64,000 bases of DNA from Streptomyces sp. NBC_01717 (GCF_036248255.1 NZ_CP109178.1:3286001-3350000); one strand, 5' to 3'. Positions 8,220 to 16,962 are shown, counted from the first letter of the stretch. Notes: a model not told the origin generated them from the letters alone. Program-made: numbers and translations.

Positions 8220-8412
8220 GAGGGCACCTTCGGTGGGAGGGTCGTGACGGCTTGTGAATACAGGCACAAGCGTCCCCCATTGTGACATCGCACCCCACAA
8301 GCCCCGGGGGCGGGGGGCGCGACCCGCCGATGGGCACTTATCGGCGCATATCAGGGTCGACTCAGGGGCCGGATAGGTCCATGGACCCTGTCCGGGCCCT
8401 GGTCCGGGCCGC

Positions 8413-8425
8413 TAACGTCACCCCG
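8413..8425 (+). promoter_or_regulatory. -10 element of a probable leaderless AIM24 operon promoter
   Basis: TAACGT, then 6 nt, then the GTG start codon. No Shine-Dalgarno is present upstream of this first AIM24 gene. Confidence 0.45.
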
Positions 8426-9063
8426 TGGCAATGTTCCGACTCCAAGGCAGCAAGACGCTCGCCGTCGATCTCACCGGCGACGCCGTCAAGGCGAAGAACG
8501 GCTCGATGGTCGCGTACGACGGCCGGATGGCGTTCAAGAAGATGTCCGGCGGCGGTGAGGGGATCCGCGGCATGGTGACCCGCCGGCTCACCGGCGAGCA
8601 GATGACCGTGATGGAAGTGACAGGGCAGGGCACCTGCTACTTCGCCGACCGCGCGAGCGAGATCAACCTCGTGTCGCTGCGCGGCGAGAAGCTCTATGTG
8701 GAGGCGAGCAATCTGCTCTGCACCGACGCCGGGCTGCGCACCGGCACCACCTTCACCGGGCTGCGCGGCGGGGCGACCGGCAACGGCCTGTTCACCACCA
8801 CCGTCGAGGGCACCGGCCAGGCGGCGATCATGTCGGACGGCTCGGCCGTGGTGCTGCGGGTGACGGCCCAGTACCCGCTGTTCGTCGACCCCGGCGCGTA
8901 CATCGCCCACCAGGGCAACCTCCAGCAGCACTTCCAGTCCGGGGTGAACTTCCGGACGCTGATGGGCGAGGGCTCGGGCGAGTCGTTCCAGATCCGGTTC
9001 GAGGGCGAGGGCCTCGTCTACGTGCAGCCGAGCGAGCGGAACACCATCGGGGGCGATGTCTGA
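8425..9063 (+). CDS. AIM24 family protein (first of three)
   Basis: The 212-residue protein is of the AIM24/DUF124 family, a beta-rich fold named from a yeast mitochondrial protein. Gly-rich beta strands are seen throughout, e.g. 'GQGTCYFADRA' and 'EGSGESFQIRFEGEGLVYVQ' near the end. Bacterial members have no agreed function. It starts at a GTG with a leaderless -10; an ATG two codons later is possible. Its stop overlaps the next AIM24 start (TGATG), so the three paralogs form one operon. No signal peptide or membrane segment is visible. Confidence 0.85.
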   Translation: MAMFRLQGSKTLAVDLTGDAVKAKNGSMVAYDGRMAFKKMSGGGEGIRGMVTRRLTGEQMTVMEVTGQGTCYFADRASEINLVSLRGEKLYVEASNLLCTDAGLRTGTTFTGLRGGATGNGLFTTTVEGTGQAAIMSDGSAVVLRVTAQYPLFVDPGAYIAHQGNLQQHFQSGVNFRTLMGEGSGESFQIRFEGEGLVYVQPSERNTIGGDV

Positions 9064-9713
9064 TGCCGTTCCGTGAGATCAACTCGAAGATGGTCGAGGC
9101 GACGGTGGTCCCCGGCCAGAAGATGTTCAGCCAGCGCGGCGCGATGCTCGCGTACCGCGGCGAGGTGTCGTTCACGCCGAACATCCAGGGCGGCCAGGGC
9201 GGCCTGATGTCGATGATCGGCCGACGGGTGGCGAACGAGGCGACCCCGCTGATGACGGTCGAGGGCAGCGGCACGGTGATGTTCGGCCACGGCGGCCACC
9301 ACATCCAGGTGATCAACCTGGCCGGCGACACCCTCTACGTGGAGGCCGACCGGCTGCTCGCCTTCGACGGGACGTTGCAGCAGGGCACGATGTTCATGGG
9401 TGCGCAGGGCGGGGTCATGGGCATGGTGCGCGGTCAGGTGACCGGGCAGGGCCTGTTCACCACGACACTGAAGGGCCATGGCGCGGTCGCGGTGATGGCG
9501 CACGGCGGGGTGATCGAGCTGCCGATCACCCCGGGCCGCGAGGTGCATGTGGACCCCCAGGCGTATGTCGCGCACCACGGCGACGTACGCAACAAGCTCT
9601 CCACCGCGCTCGGCTGGCGCGACATGGTGGGGCGCGGCTCCGGCGAGGCGTTCCAGCTGGAGCTCAGCGGCAGTGGCGCGGTGTACGTCCAGGCGTCGGA
9701 GGAGAAGCTGTGA
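9063..9713 (+). CDS. AIM24 family protein (second of three)
   Basis: The 216-residue paralog of the preceding gene shares the order of motifs (an N-terminal 'GQKMFSQRGAMLAYRG', a central 'VEGSGTVMFGHGG', and a C-terminal 'GSGEAFQLELSGSGAVYVQ'). It starts within the upstream stop codon (TGATG) and ends within the next start (GTGA), so expression is tightly coupled. Sequence divergence between the copies suggests an old duplication and non-identical roles, possibly as a hetero-oligomer; that is inference. Confidence 0.85.
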   Translation: MPFREINSKMVEATVVPGQKMFSQRGAMLAYRGEVSFTPNIQGGQGGLMSMIGRRVANEATPLMTVEGSGTVMFGHGGHHIQVINLAGDTLYVEADRLLAFDGTLQQGTMFMGAQGGVMGMVRGQVTGQGLFTTTLKGHGAVAVMAHGGVIELPITPGREVHVDPQAYVAHHGDVRNKLSTALGWRDMVGRGSGEAFQLELSGSGAVYVQASEEKL

Positions 9714-10492
9714 GCACGCCCGTGATCTTCGATCCGATGACGCTGCCGTCGGACGACAACGTCAACTCGTACACCTTCTGCGTGGAGCTCAAGGGGAGCC
9801 AGTGGTTCCTGCAGAAGGGCAAGATGATCGCCTACTACGGGCGGATCGAGTTCAACGGCATCGGGCACGGTCGCTTCGAGCGGCTGATCCGTACGAGCTT
9901 CCACTCGCCGCTGCACGCGAGCGACTGGGTGGTGGCCGAGGGCAGCGGCAAGATGCTGCTCGCCGACCGGGCGTTCGACGTGAACTCGTACGACCTGGAG
10001 GACGGGAACCTGACGATCCGTTCCGGCAACCTCCTCGCGTACCAGCCGACGCTGGCACTCAAGCAGTCGATCGTGCCGGGCTTTCTCACGCTGATCGGTA
10101 CGGGGAAGTTCGTGGCCGCGTCGAACGGTCCGGTGGTCTTCATGGAGCCGCCGCTGCGGGTCGATCCGCAGGCGCTGGTGGGCTGGGCGGACTGCCCCTC
10201 ACCCTGCCACCACTACGACCACGGCTACATGACGGGCGTGATGGGCGGGCTCAGATCGCTGACGGGGATCGGCGGGACGTCGGGCGAGGAGCACCAGTTC
10301 GAGTTCGTCGGCGCCGGTACGGTGCTGCTCCAGTCGACGGAGGTCCTGATGCCCGAACAGGCCACGGGACTGACTCCGCAGCAGGCCGGGGTGCCGGGCG
10401 GTGGGCAGCACTCACCCGGTGCAGGTCAACCCGGCTCCGCCCCCCGTCTGCCCGGGCAGCTGGGGGACCTCCAGCGCCGCTTCGGTTTGTGA
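9710..10492 (+). CDS. AIM24 family protein (third of three)
   Basis: The 260-residue third paralog carries the same AIM24 core ('VVAEGSGKMLLADRAFDV', 'EEHQFEFVGAGTVLLQSTE'). It differs by a Cys/His-containing insert, 'CPSPCHHYDHGY', near residue 165 and a Pro/Gly/Gln-rich tail (about 220-260). The insert could bind metal, which the other two copies lack. The GTG start overlaps the upstream stop by 4 bp. It is the last gene of the operon; no clear hairpin follows. Confidence 0.83.
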   Translation: MSTPVIFDPMTLPSDDNVNSYTFCVELKGSQWFLQKGKMIAYYGRIEFNGIGHGRFERLIRTSFHSPLHASDWVVAEGSGKMLLADRAFDVNSYDLEDGNLTIRSGNLLAYQPTLALKQSIVPGFLTLIGTGKFVAASNGPVVFMEPPLRVDPQALVGWADCPSPCHHYDHGYMTGVMGGLRSLTGIGGTSGEEHQFEFVGAGTVLLQSTEVLMPEQATGLTPQQAGVPGGGQHSPGAGQPGSAPRLPGQLGDLQRRFGL

Positions 10493-10617
10493 ACGGTAGT
10501 CTGCAGAGTGTGACGTCGAACGTCTGCGCCCAGCCCGGACCGAACTCCTGAGCCGGTCTCCGGGCGGGTGCCGGACATCACACCCAGTCTAGTTCGTCCA
10601 GATTTCAACTTCTTAGG

Positions 10618-10630
10618 TAGAATCCATACA
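10618..10630 (+). promoter_or_regulatory. -10 element of a probable leaderless marR promoter
   Basis: TAGAAT, 6 nt, then ATG, in an AT-rich patch that stands out in this GC-rich window. An imperfect inverted repeat (TTCAACTT / AGGTAGAA) overlaps it and could be the autoregulatory site. Confidence 0.45.
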
Positions 10631-11106
10631 TGGAGACCGAGACGGCCACCCGCTGGCTGAGCGACGCGGAGCAGTGCGCCTGGCGCACCCACCTGGACGT
10701 CAGCAGACTGCTGATGCATCAGCTGGAGAAGGATCTCCAGCCGTTCGACCTGACCATGAACGACTACGAAATCCTGGTCAACCTCTCGGAGTCGGACGGC
10801 CAGCGCATGCGGATGAGCGACCTCGCCGCCGCCACTCTGCAGTCCAAGAGCCGGCTCTCGCACCAGATCACGCGGATGGAGTCGGCCGGGCTGGTCCGCC
10901 GGGAGAACTGCGAGTCCGACCGGCGTGGGCTGTTCGCGGTACTCACGGAGACGGGCGCGGAGACGATGCACAAGGTCGCGCCGCACCACGTCGCTTCGGT
11001 GCGCAAACACTTCATGGACCTGCTGACGCCCGAAGCACTGGCGGACCTGCACGCGGCGCTGACACCGGTCGCGGATCATCTGCGGGGGCGGCGGGGCAAG
11101 CCGTAG
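10630..11106 (+). CDS. MarR family transcriptional regulator
   Basis: The 158-residue protein has the MarR winged helix: 'MSDLAAATLQSKSRLSHQIT' is the helix-turn-helix (about residues 62-81) and 'NCESDRRGLFAVLT' the wing with its conserved D-R-R. Helices at both ends form the dimer interface. It starts at an ATG without Shine-Dalgarno behind TAGAAT. It stands alone, downstream of the AIM24 operon and convergent with the histidine kinase gene; targets are unknown, and autoregulation through the AT-rich promoter patch is likely. Confidence 0.9.
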   Translation: METETATRWLSDAEQCAWRTHLDVSRLLMHQLEKDLQPFDLTMNDYEILVNLSESDGQRMRMSDLAAATLQSKSRLSHQITRMESAGLVRRENCESDRRGLFAVLTETGAETMHKVAPHHVASVRKHFMDLLTPEALADLHAALTPVADHLRGRRGKP

Positions 11107-11223
11107 CGCGGCGGGGCGCGCGGGTGGGGTGCGCCGTCGCGGGGGCGCGGCCGCTTCGTCCTCGATCGCCGGACGGGCTCGATCCGCCCGGGGGCGTGCT
11201 CATCAGCGGGCCCCGTGCCGACC

Positions 11224-12708
11224 TCATCTGCCTGGATCCGGCCTTGCCGGCAGGCGCAGTTCGAAGCGGGCACCGCCTTCCGGGGACCGGCTGACCGTCA
11301 GGGTGCCCTGATGTCTGCGGGCCACGTCTCTCGCTATGGCGAGGCCCAGGCCCGCGCCGCCCTCGTCGCGGCTGCGGGCGTCGTCCAGGCGCACGAAGCG
11401 TTCGAAGATCCGCTCACGCTCGGGCTCCGGAACGCCCGGCCCGTCGTCGCTGACCGCGACCACCACGCTGCCGCGTACCGTACGCACCGAGACGGCGACC
11501 GAACTCTCCGCGTGACGCTCGGCGTTGTCCAGCAGGTTGCCGATGATTCGCGCCAACTGACTGCGTGAGCCGGTGACTTCGAGAGGCTCCGACGGCGGTA
11601 CGGACACCGTCACCGTGATCCGGTCGCCGGTGCGCTGCGAGACCTCCTCGTGGACGAGCGCGCCCATGTCCAGCCGGGTGCCCCCCGGCCGCTCCCCCGC
11701 GTCCAGCCTGGCCAGCAGCAACAGATCGGCGGCCAGCGCCTGGAGCCGCACGGTGTCCGTGACCGCCCCCGGCACATCCAGCAGCTCCGGATGGGCCGCG
11801 CCCACCTCCAACTGTGTCCGCAGGGACGCGATCGGGCTGCGCAGCTCGTGCGAGGCGTCCGCGACGAAGCGCCGCTGACGGTCGACCGAGGCCTCCAGCG
11901 CGGTCAGGGTCTCGTTGGTGGTACGGGCCAGCCGGGCGATCTCGTCGCGCGAACCGGGCTCCGGCACCCGCCGGGACAGATCCTCGGACGCCGTGATCGC
12001 GGACATCTCCGCCCGGATGCCCTCGACCGGCCGCAGCGCGCGCCTTGTCATCAGCCAGGTCACCGCGGCGACGATCAGCAGCATCACGGGCAGCCCGATC
12101 AGCATCGCGCGGCTCACACTGCCGACCGCCTTCTGTTCGGTGGCGAGCGGGGCGCCCGCGTGGACGGTCAGGGTCACACCGGCGCCGGTGGTCGCGGAGA
12201 CCGAGGCGAAGCGGTAGTCGGCCGTGCCGCCGTCGACGGTGGCGGTGCCGTTGGTGAAGTCCGGGTCGTCGGTGGAGACTTCACCGCGGGCGGGAATGCT
12301 GACGTTCGCATCGTCGTCGCCCCGGTCTTCGCCTCCGTGGCGGTCGCCGCCGCCGTCGTCGTCCGTGTCGGTGCCGGTACTCGTCGGCACGGCCGATGCC
12401 TGGGGCTCGACCCGGTCCGTGCCCGTGCCGGTGATCGCCACCAGGTCCTCGGACACGGCCACCAGCCGCCCGTCCTCGTCGGTCACCTGGACCGGGTGCT
12501 CCTCCGCGTCGGGCAGGTCCAGCTGGGGGACCGGCACATCGAGGGCCAGCTGTCCGGCGACCTCACGGGCCGCCACCTCCGCCTGGAGGCCGGCCTGATC
12601 GGTGAGGTTGGCGCGCAGGACGAGGAGTACGGCGAGCCCGGCGCCGATCAGGGCGACCGCGACCACCACCGTGGCGCCGAGCGCGGTCCTGGCCCGCACC
12701 GATCTCAC
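11224..12708 (-). CDS. Two-component sensor histidine kinase
   Basis: The 494-residue protein has a first membrane segment at about 9-32, an extracytoplasmic sensor region to about 198, a second segment at about 200-222, HAMP, the H-box with phospho-acceptor H287 in 'ADASHELRSP', and a HATPase domain with N-box 'NLLDNAERHA' and G-boxes 'DDGPGVP' and 'GGAGLGLAI'. The sensor domain contains a strongly acidic, His/Gly-containing stretch (about 112-135) that could bind metal or cationic ligands. Its GTG overlaps the response-regulator stop (GTGA). The pair resembles the S. coelicolor RapA1/RapA2 system in position; I am only moderately sure of that link. Confidence 0.92.
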   Translation of the reverse strand: MRSVRARTALGATVVVAVALIGAGLAVLLVLRANLTDQAGLQAEVAAREVAGQLALDVPVPQLDLPDAEEHPVQVTDEDGRLVAVSEDLVAITGTGTDRVEPQASAVPTSTGTDTDDDGGGDRHGGEDRGDDDANVSIPARGEVSTDDPDFTNGTATVDGGTADYRFASVSATTGAGVTLTVHAGAPLATEQKAVGSVSRAMLIGLPVMLLIVAAVTWLMTRRALRPVEGIRAEMSAITASEDLSRRVPEPGSRDEIARLARTTNETLTALEASVDRQRRFVADASHELRSPIASLRTQLEVGAAHPELLDVPGAVTDTVRLQALAADLLLLARLDAGERPGGTRLDMGALVHEEVSQRTGDRITVTVSVPPSEPLEVTGSRSQLARIIGNLLDNAERHAESSVAVSVRTVRGSVVVAVSDDGPGVPEPERERIFERFVRLDDARSRDEGGAGLGLAIARDVARRHQGTLTVSRSPEGGARFELRLPARPDPGR

Positions 12709-13367
12709 AGCGCCTCCAGCCGGTAGCCGGCGCCGCGCACCGTGCGGATGGCCGCGGCGGAGAGCTTGCGCCGCAGCGCGCTCACGTACACCTCGACGAT
12801 GTTCGGGTCCCCGTCGTACGCGAAGTCCCAGACGTGTTCCAGGATGTCCGCCTTGCTGACCACCTGTCCCGCCCGCAGGGCCAGCTGCTCCAGCACGGCG
12901 AACTCCTTGGCGGTAAGGGTGACTTCGTCCTCGCCGAGGAGGACGCGGCGGGCGGCGGTGTCCATCCGCAGTGCGCCGACGGTGAGCACGGGCGAGGCGG
13001 AACCGCCGCCCCGGCGCCGCAGCAGTGCCCGGATCCGGGCGACCAGCACCACGTACGAGAACGGCTTGGTCAGATAGTCGTCGGCGCCGGTGTCCAGCCC
13101 CTCCGCCTCGTCGTACTCCCCGTCCTTCGCCGTCAGCATCAGGATCGGCACCTCGTGGCCGGCGGCGCGCAGGGCGGCGCAGACCCGGTAGCCGTTCATC
13201 CCCGGCAGCATGATGTCGAGAACGACGAGGTCGTACGCCCCTCCGCCCGCCCGGTGCAGCCCTTCGAGTCCGTCGTGCACGACGTCCACGGCGAAGCCCT
13301 CGGCGGTGAGTCCCCCGGCCAGGGACATCGCCAGCCGCTTCTCGTCCTCCACTATCAACAGACGCAT
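12705..13367 (-). CDS. OmpR/PhoB family response regulator
   Basis: The 220-residue protein has a receiver domain with the acidic pocket 'EDE', phospho-acceptor D51 in 'VVLDIMLPG' and the conserved Lys in 'LTKPF', followed by a winged-helix DNA-binding domain (about 125-220, 'LTAKEFAVLEQLA', ending 'RTVRGAGYRL'). ATG at 13367 was preferred; a GTG two codons upstream is also possible. It is first in an operon with the kinase and is divergent from a PepSY gene. Direct repeats in the shared promoter region (13389-13428) are its probable binding sites. Confidence 0.93.
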   Translation of the reverse strand: MRLLIVEDEKRLAMSLAGGLTAEGFAVDVVHDGLEGLHRAGGGAYDLVVLDIMLPGMNGYRVCAALRAAGHEVPILMLTAKDGEYDEAEGLDTGADDYLTKPFSYVVLVARIRALLRRRGGGSASPVLTVGALRMDTAARRVLLGEDEVTLTAKEFAVLEQLALRAGQVVSKADILEHVWDFAYDGDPNIVEVYVSALRRKLSAAAIRTVRGAGYRLEAL

Positions 13368-13388
13368 ACGCACAGAGTGGCAAACGGA

Positions 13389-13428
13389 ACCTGAAGACGG
13401 CTTCAGGTGGCTTCAGGCTGCGTTCAGC
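13389..13428. promoter_or_regulatory. Direct repeats, candidate response-regulator binding sites
   Basis: Three 10-nt tandem units (GGCTTCAGGT, GGCTTCAGGC, TGCGTTCAGC) lie head to tail, 13399-13428. The first also forms an 8-bp inverted repeat (ACCTGAAG / CTTCAGGT) with the sequence before it. Tandem sites with one-turn periodicity are typical for OmpR-family regulators. They sit between the regulator gene and the PepSY gene. Confidence 0.6.
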
Positions 13429-13487
13429 ATCGGTGCGCCACGGTGGTTCACGTCGAACACGGGCAACCCACATCGGGAGGAACCCTC

Positions 13488-13931
13488 ATGAAGCACAGGA
13501 TCGCCATCGCCGCCGTCACCGCGGCCGTACTCATCGGCGGCGGGACCGCCGCGGCCGCCGCCTTCGCCGACGACAGCGGCCGGGACAGCCACGACAGCGC
13601 GGAGGTGCTCGGCAAGCACACCTCCGACGACGACACCAACGACGACCGCGGCCTGCACACGTCGCGGCCGGCCTCCGTCACGCGCTCCGCTGCGATCGAC
13701 GCCGCTCTGCGCTCGGCGCCGGGCACGGTCACCTCGATCGAGCTCGACGACGCCGACCGGAGTGGCGGAGCGCCGCACTGGGAGGTCGAGATCAACGGCA
13801 AGGACGGCAGGCACCACGAGCTGAACGTGGACGCCAGGACCGCCGCGGTCACCCCCCACCACTCGGACGACGGTCACCACGGGGGCGGCCGGCACGAGCA
13901 TGACCGGCACGACGACCGCGACGACGACTGA
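13488..13931 (+). CDS. Secreted PepSY-domain protein with His/Asp-rich tail
   Basis: The 147-residue protein has a signal peptide (about 1-29, 'AAVTAAVLIGGGTAAAAAFA'), an Asp/Thr-rich linker, a PepSY domain (about 62-125, 'AIDAALRSAPGTVTSIELDD', 'HWEVEINGKDGRHHELNVDA') and a tail of alternating His, Asp, Gly and Arg. PepSY domains are small extracytoplasmic modules thought to modulate proteases or sensor kinases. GGGAGG precedes the ATG. Divergent placement from a two-component system with shared direct repeats suggests it is a target and perhaps a feedback partner of that system. The tail looks metal-binding. Confidence 0.85.
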   Translation: MKHRIAIAAVTAAVLIGGGTAAAAAFADDSGRDSHDSAEVLGKHTSDDDTNDDRGLHTSRPASVTRSAAIDAALRSAPGTVTSIELDDADRSGGAPHWEVEINGKDGRHHELNVDARTAAVTPHHSDDGHHGGGRHEHDRHDDRDDD

Positions 13932-14168
13932 TCAGGGCGCGTAGCCCGAGAGCGCCGTTCCGTCGGCCAAGATCGGATACACCACGTCGCCCGGCGCGAT
14001 CAGCTCCGGCTCGGCCCTCCCCGCGGGCCGGCCGGAGTGGACCTTCACGCCCTTGCTGTCGGCGTTTCCCTCGGTATGCGGGTCGCGAGGAAGCGGCCCT
14101 TCATCGACGCGTCCTCGGCGCACACCACCCCGGGCGGCAGGCGGCCCGCACGCCGCCCGCCCCGGTTG
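13932..14168 (-). pseudogene. Frameshifted remnant of an unidentified gene after meaB
   Basis: Directly after the meaB stop, one minus-strand frame shows strong coding-type third-position bias ('VVCAEDASMKGRFLATR'), then the bias jumps to another frame near 14080 and continues ('ELIAPGDVVYPILADGTALS') to a stop at 13932, next to the PepSY stop. A single frameshift would join the two parts. I do not recognise the product. It may be a decayed gene end, or a real short gene with a sequencing error. Confidence 0.45.
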
Positions 14169-15125
14169 TCAGGCCCCGGTGATTCCCGCCACCAGTTCGT
14201 CCGCCGCGGCGTACGGGTCCAGGCGGCCCGCCACGATGCGTTCGGCCAGGGAGTCCAGGCGACGGTCGCCGTGGAGGTCGTCGATGCGTTCGCGGAGTCT
14301 GGTGACCGCGATCGTCTCGACCTCGCGGGCCGCGCGCGCCGCCCGCCGCTCGGCGAGGACCCCGTGCTCCTCCATCCACGCCCGGTGCTTCTCCAGCGCC
14401 TCGACGACCTCGTCGATGCCCTCACCCCGGGCGGCGACCGTCTTCACGATCGGCGGTCGCCAGTCGCCGGGCCCCCGGGACTCCCCGAGGCCCAGCATGT
14501 GGTTGAGCTCCCGCGCGGTGGCGTCCGCACCGTCCCGGTCGGCCTTGTTGACGACGTACACATCGCCGATCTCCAGGATTCCGGCCTTGGCCGCCTGGAT
14601 GCCGTCGCCCATGCCCGGGGCGAGCAGGACCACGGAGGTGTCGGCCTGGGAGGCGATCTCCACCTCCGACTGGCCGACGCCGACCGTCTCCACCAGGACC
14701 ACGTCGCAGCCCGCCGCGTCCAGCACCCGGATCGCCTGCGGCGCCGACCAGGCGAGGCCGCCGAGATGTCCGCGGGTGGCCATGGAACGGATGTAGACGC
14801 CGGGGTCGGAGGCGTGCTCCGACATCCGGACCCGGTCGCCGAGGAGCGCGCCCCCGGAGAACGGCGACGACGGGTCGACAGCCAGTACACCGACGCGCTT
14901 GCCGGCCCGCCGGTACGCCGAGACGAGCGCCGACGTGGAGGTCGACTTACCGACACCGGGCGAACCGGTCAGGCCGACGACGTACGCGTTCCCGGCCAGC
15001 GGCGCGAGGGCCGCCATCACCTCGCGCAGCTGCGGCGACGCCCCCTCCACCAGCGAGATGAGCCGGGCCACGGCCCGCGGCCGGCCCTCACGGGCCTGCT
15101 CGACCAGGGTGGGGACGTCCACCAT
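14169..15125 (-). CDS. MeaB/ArgK-type G-protein chaperone of B12-dependent acyl-CoA mutase
   Basis: The 318-residue P-loop GTPase has Walker A 'GSPGVGKS' at 54-61, 'ETVGVGQSE' in the switch/Walker B region and the guanine-specificity motif 'NKAD'. MeaB-family proteins gate cofactor loading and protect methylmalonyl-CoA or isobutyryl-CoA mutases from inactivation. The ATG follows the thiolase stop by 44 bp on the same strand. With icmA about 10 kb away and epimerase next door, it probably serves an acyl-CoA mutase; whether ICM or MCM is the client cannot be decided here. Confidence 0.9.
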   Translation of the reverse strand: MVDVPTLVEQAREGRPRAVARLISLVEGASPQLREVMAALAPLAGNAYVVGLTGSPGVGKSTSTSALVSAYRRAGKRVGVLAVDPSSPFSGGALLGDRVRMSEHASDPGVYIRSMATRGHLGGLAWSAPQAIRVLDAAGCDVVLVETVGVGQSEVEIASQADTSVVLLAPGMGDGIQAAKAGILEIGDVYVVNKADRDGADATARELNHMLGLGESRGPGDWRPPIVKTVAARGEGIDEVVEALEKHRAWMEEHGVLAERRAARAAREVETIAVTRLRERIDDLHGDRRLDSLAERIVAGRLDPYAAADELVAGITGA

Positions 15126-15169
15126 TACCGCTCCGTTCGGTTCGCTCTGCAGCTGCGTACGTACGACTA

Positions 15170-16372
15170 CTACTTGCCCGGAACGCGAATGATCAGCGCA
15201 TCGCCCTGGCCGCCACCGCCGCACAGCGCTGCCGCACCCGTGCCGCCGCCACGCCGCTTCAGCTCCAGCGCCAGGTGCAGCACCACACGGGCGCCGGACA
15301 TCCCGATCGGGTGACCCAGCGCGATCGCGCCGCCGTTGACGTTCACCTTTTCCGGGGAGACGCCGAGGTCCTTCATCGACTGGACGGCGACGGCCGCGAA
15401 CGCCTCGTTGATCTCGATGAGGTCGAGGTCCTCGACGGAGAGGCCGTCCTTCTTCAGCGCGTGCTTGATCGCGTTGGACGGCTGCGACTGCAGCGAGTTG
15501 TCCGGGCCCGCCACATTGCCGTGCGCGCCGATCTCGGCGATCCAGTCCAGGCCCAGCTCCTCGGCCTTGGTCCTGCTCATCACGACGACCGCCGCGGCGC
15601 CGTCGGAGATCTGCGAGGAGGTGCCGGCAGTGATCGTGCCGTCCTTGGTGAAGGCCGGGCGCAGCTTGCCGAGGGACTCGACGGTCGTCTCGGCGCGGAT
15701 GCCCTCGTCCTTGGAGAAGAGGACCGGGTCGCCCTTGCGCTGCGGGATCTCGACCGGGGTGATCTCGGCCTCGAAGAGACCGTTCTTCTGGGCGGCGGCG
15801 GCGCGCTGGTGGGACAGGGCGCCGATCTCGTCCTGGTCCAGGCGCTTCAGGCCGAGACGGGTGTTGTGCTTCTCGGTGGATTCACCCATCGGGATGTTCT
15901 CGTACGCGTCGGTCAGACCGTCGTACGCCATCGAGTCGAGCATCTCGATCGCGCCGTACTTGTAGCCCTCGCGGGACTTCGGGAGCAGGTGCGGGGCGTT
16001 GGTCATGGACTCCTGGCCACCGGCGACCACGACGTCGAACTCGCCGGCCCGGATCAGCTGGTCGGCCAGCGCGATGGCGTCGAGCCCGGACAGACACACC
16101 TTGTTGACGGTGAGTGCCGGAACGTTCATCGGGATGCCTGCCTTGACCGCGGCCTGGCGTGCCGGGATCTGCCCCGCCCCGGCCTGGAGCACCTGGCCCA
16201 TGATCACGTACTCGACCTGGTCGCCGCCGATGCCGGCCCGGTCCAGCGCGGCCTTGATGGCGAAGCCGCCGAGGTCGGCTGCGGAGAAGCTCTTCAGGGA
16301 GCCGAGAAGACGCCCCATGGGCGTACGGGCGCCCGCGACGATCACTGAGGTGGTACCGGTCGTTCCAGACAT
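15170..16372 (-). CDS. Acetyl-CoA C-acetyltransferase (thiolase)
   Basis: The 400-residue thiolase II has nucleophile C93 in 'NKVCLSG', H354 in 'GHPIGMSG' and the acid/base C384 in 'LCGGGGQG'. It condenses two acetyl-CoA to acetoacetyl-CoA, or cleaves it in the reverse direction. With the 3-hydroxybutyryl-CoA dehydrogenase at 32490-33338 it gives the first two steps toward butyryl- or ethylmalonyl-CoA. AAGGGG precedes the ATG. The gene is divergent from methylmalonyl-CoA epimerase (135-bp spacer) and upstream of meaB in a likely operon. Confidence 0.94.
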   Translation of the reverse strand: MSGTTGTTSVIVAGARTPMGRLLGSLKSFSAADLGGFAIKAALDRAGIGGDQVEYVIMGQVLQAGAGQIPARQAAVKAGIPMNVPALTVNKVCLSGLDAIALADQLIRAGEFDVVVAGGQESMTNAPHLLPKSREGYKYGAIEMLDSMAYDGLTDAYENIPMGESTEKHNTRLGLKRLDQDEIGALSHQRAAAAQKNGLFEAEITPVEIPQRKGDPVLFSKDEGIRAETTVESLGKLRPAFTKDGTITAGTSSQISDGAAAVVVMSRTKAEELGLDWIAEIGAHGNVAGPDNSLQSQPSNAIKHALKKDGLSVEDLDLIEINEAFAAVAVQSMKDLGVSPEKVNVNGGAIALGHPIGMSGARVVLHLALELKRRGGGTGAAALCGGGGQGDALIIRVPGK

Positions 16373-16507
16373 GAGGCACGGCCCCTTGGATTAGATGTGA
16401 ACGAGGGTTTACTCGAATGTACTGAGCGGTACCCCGCCCGTCATCCGGCAGCGGGTGTGATCGCGCGCACGTTGCGTAACCATCGGTTGAGCGCTCCACT
16501 GTTGTCC

Positions 16508-16936
16508 ATGCTGACGCGAATCGACCACATCGGGATCGCCTGTTTCGACCTCGACAGGACTGTCGAGTTCTACCGCTCGACCTATGGCTTCGAAGTGTTC
16601 CACTCCGAGGTCAACGAGGAGCAGGGCGTGCGGGAGGCCATGCTCAAGATCAATGAGACCTCGGACGGCGGTGCCTCGTACCTCCAGTTGCTCGAACCCA
16701 CTCGCGAGGACTCGGCCGTCGGTAAATGGCTGGCCAAGAACGGCGAGGGGGTCCACCACATCGCCTTCGGCACCGCGGACGTCGACGCGGACGCGGCGGA
16801 CATCCGTTCCAAGGGCGTCCGGGTGCTGTACGACGAGCCCAGGACCGGCTCGATGGGGTCCCGGATCACCTTCCTGCACCCCAAGGACTGCCACGGCGTC
16901 CTCACCGAACTGGTCACGTCCGCAGCGGAGCACTGA
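16508..16936 (+). CDS. Methylmalonyl-CoA epimerase
   Basis: The 142-residue vicinal-oxygen-chelate protein converts (2S)- to (2R)-methylmalonyl-CoA, feeding methylmalonyl-CoA mutase and polyketide extender supply. The expected metal ligands are in place: H7 in 'IDHIGIA', Q60 in 'YLQLLEP', H84 in 'VHHIAF' and E134 in 'LTELV'. The length is typical. The start is the ATG opening 'MLTRIDHIG'. It is divergent from the thiolase gene, and its stop codon lies within the -35 region proposed for scy. Confidence 0.93.
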   Translation: MLTRIDHIGIACFDLDRTVEFYRSTYGFEVFHSEVNEEQGVREAMLKINETSDGGASYLQLLEPTREDSAVGKWLAKNGEGVHHIAFGTADVDADAADIRSKGVRVLYDEPRTGSMGSRITFLHPKDCHGVLTELVTSAAEH

Positions 16937-16962
16937 CCTCCGGATACCTGGCCCGGTAGAGT
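16933..16962 (+). promoter_or_regulatory. Probable scy promoter
   Basis: CTGACC, an 18-bp spacer and TAGAGT give a good vegetative-type promoter. The -35 overlaps the epimerase stop codon. It places the transcript start near 16969, which argues against an upstream GTG at 16961 as the scy start. Confidence 0.55.

Noticed and set aside
7520..8424. TPP riboswitch near the thiamine-binding gene
   Set aside because: No CUGAGA/ACCUGA-type conserved motif was found upstream of the operon.
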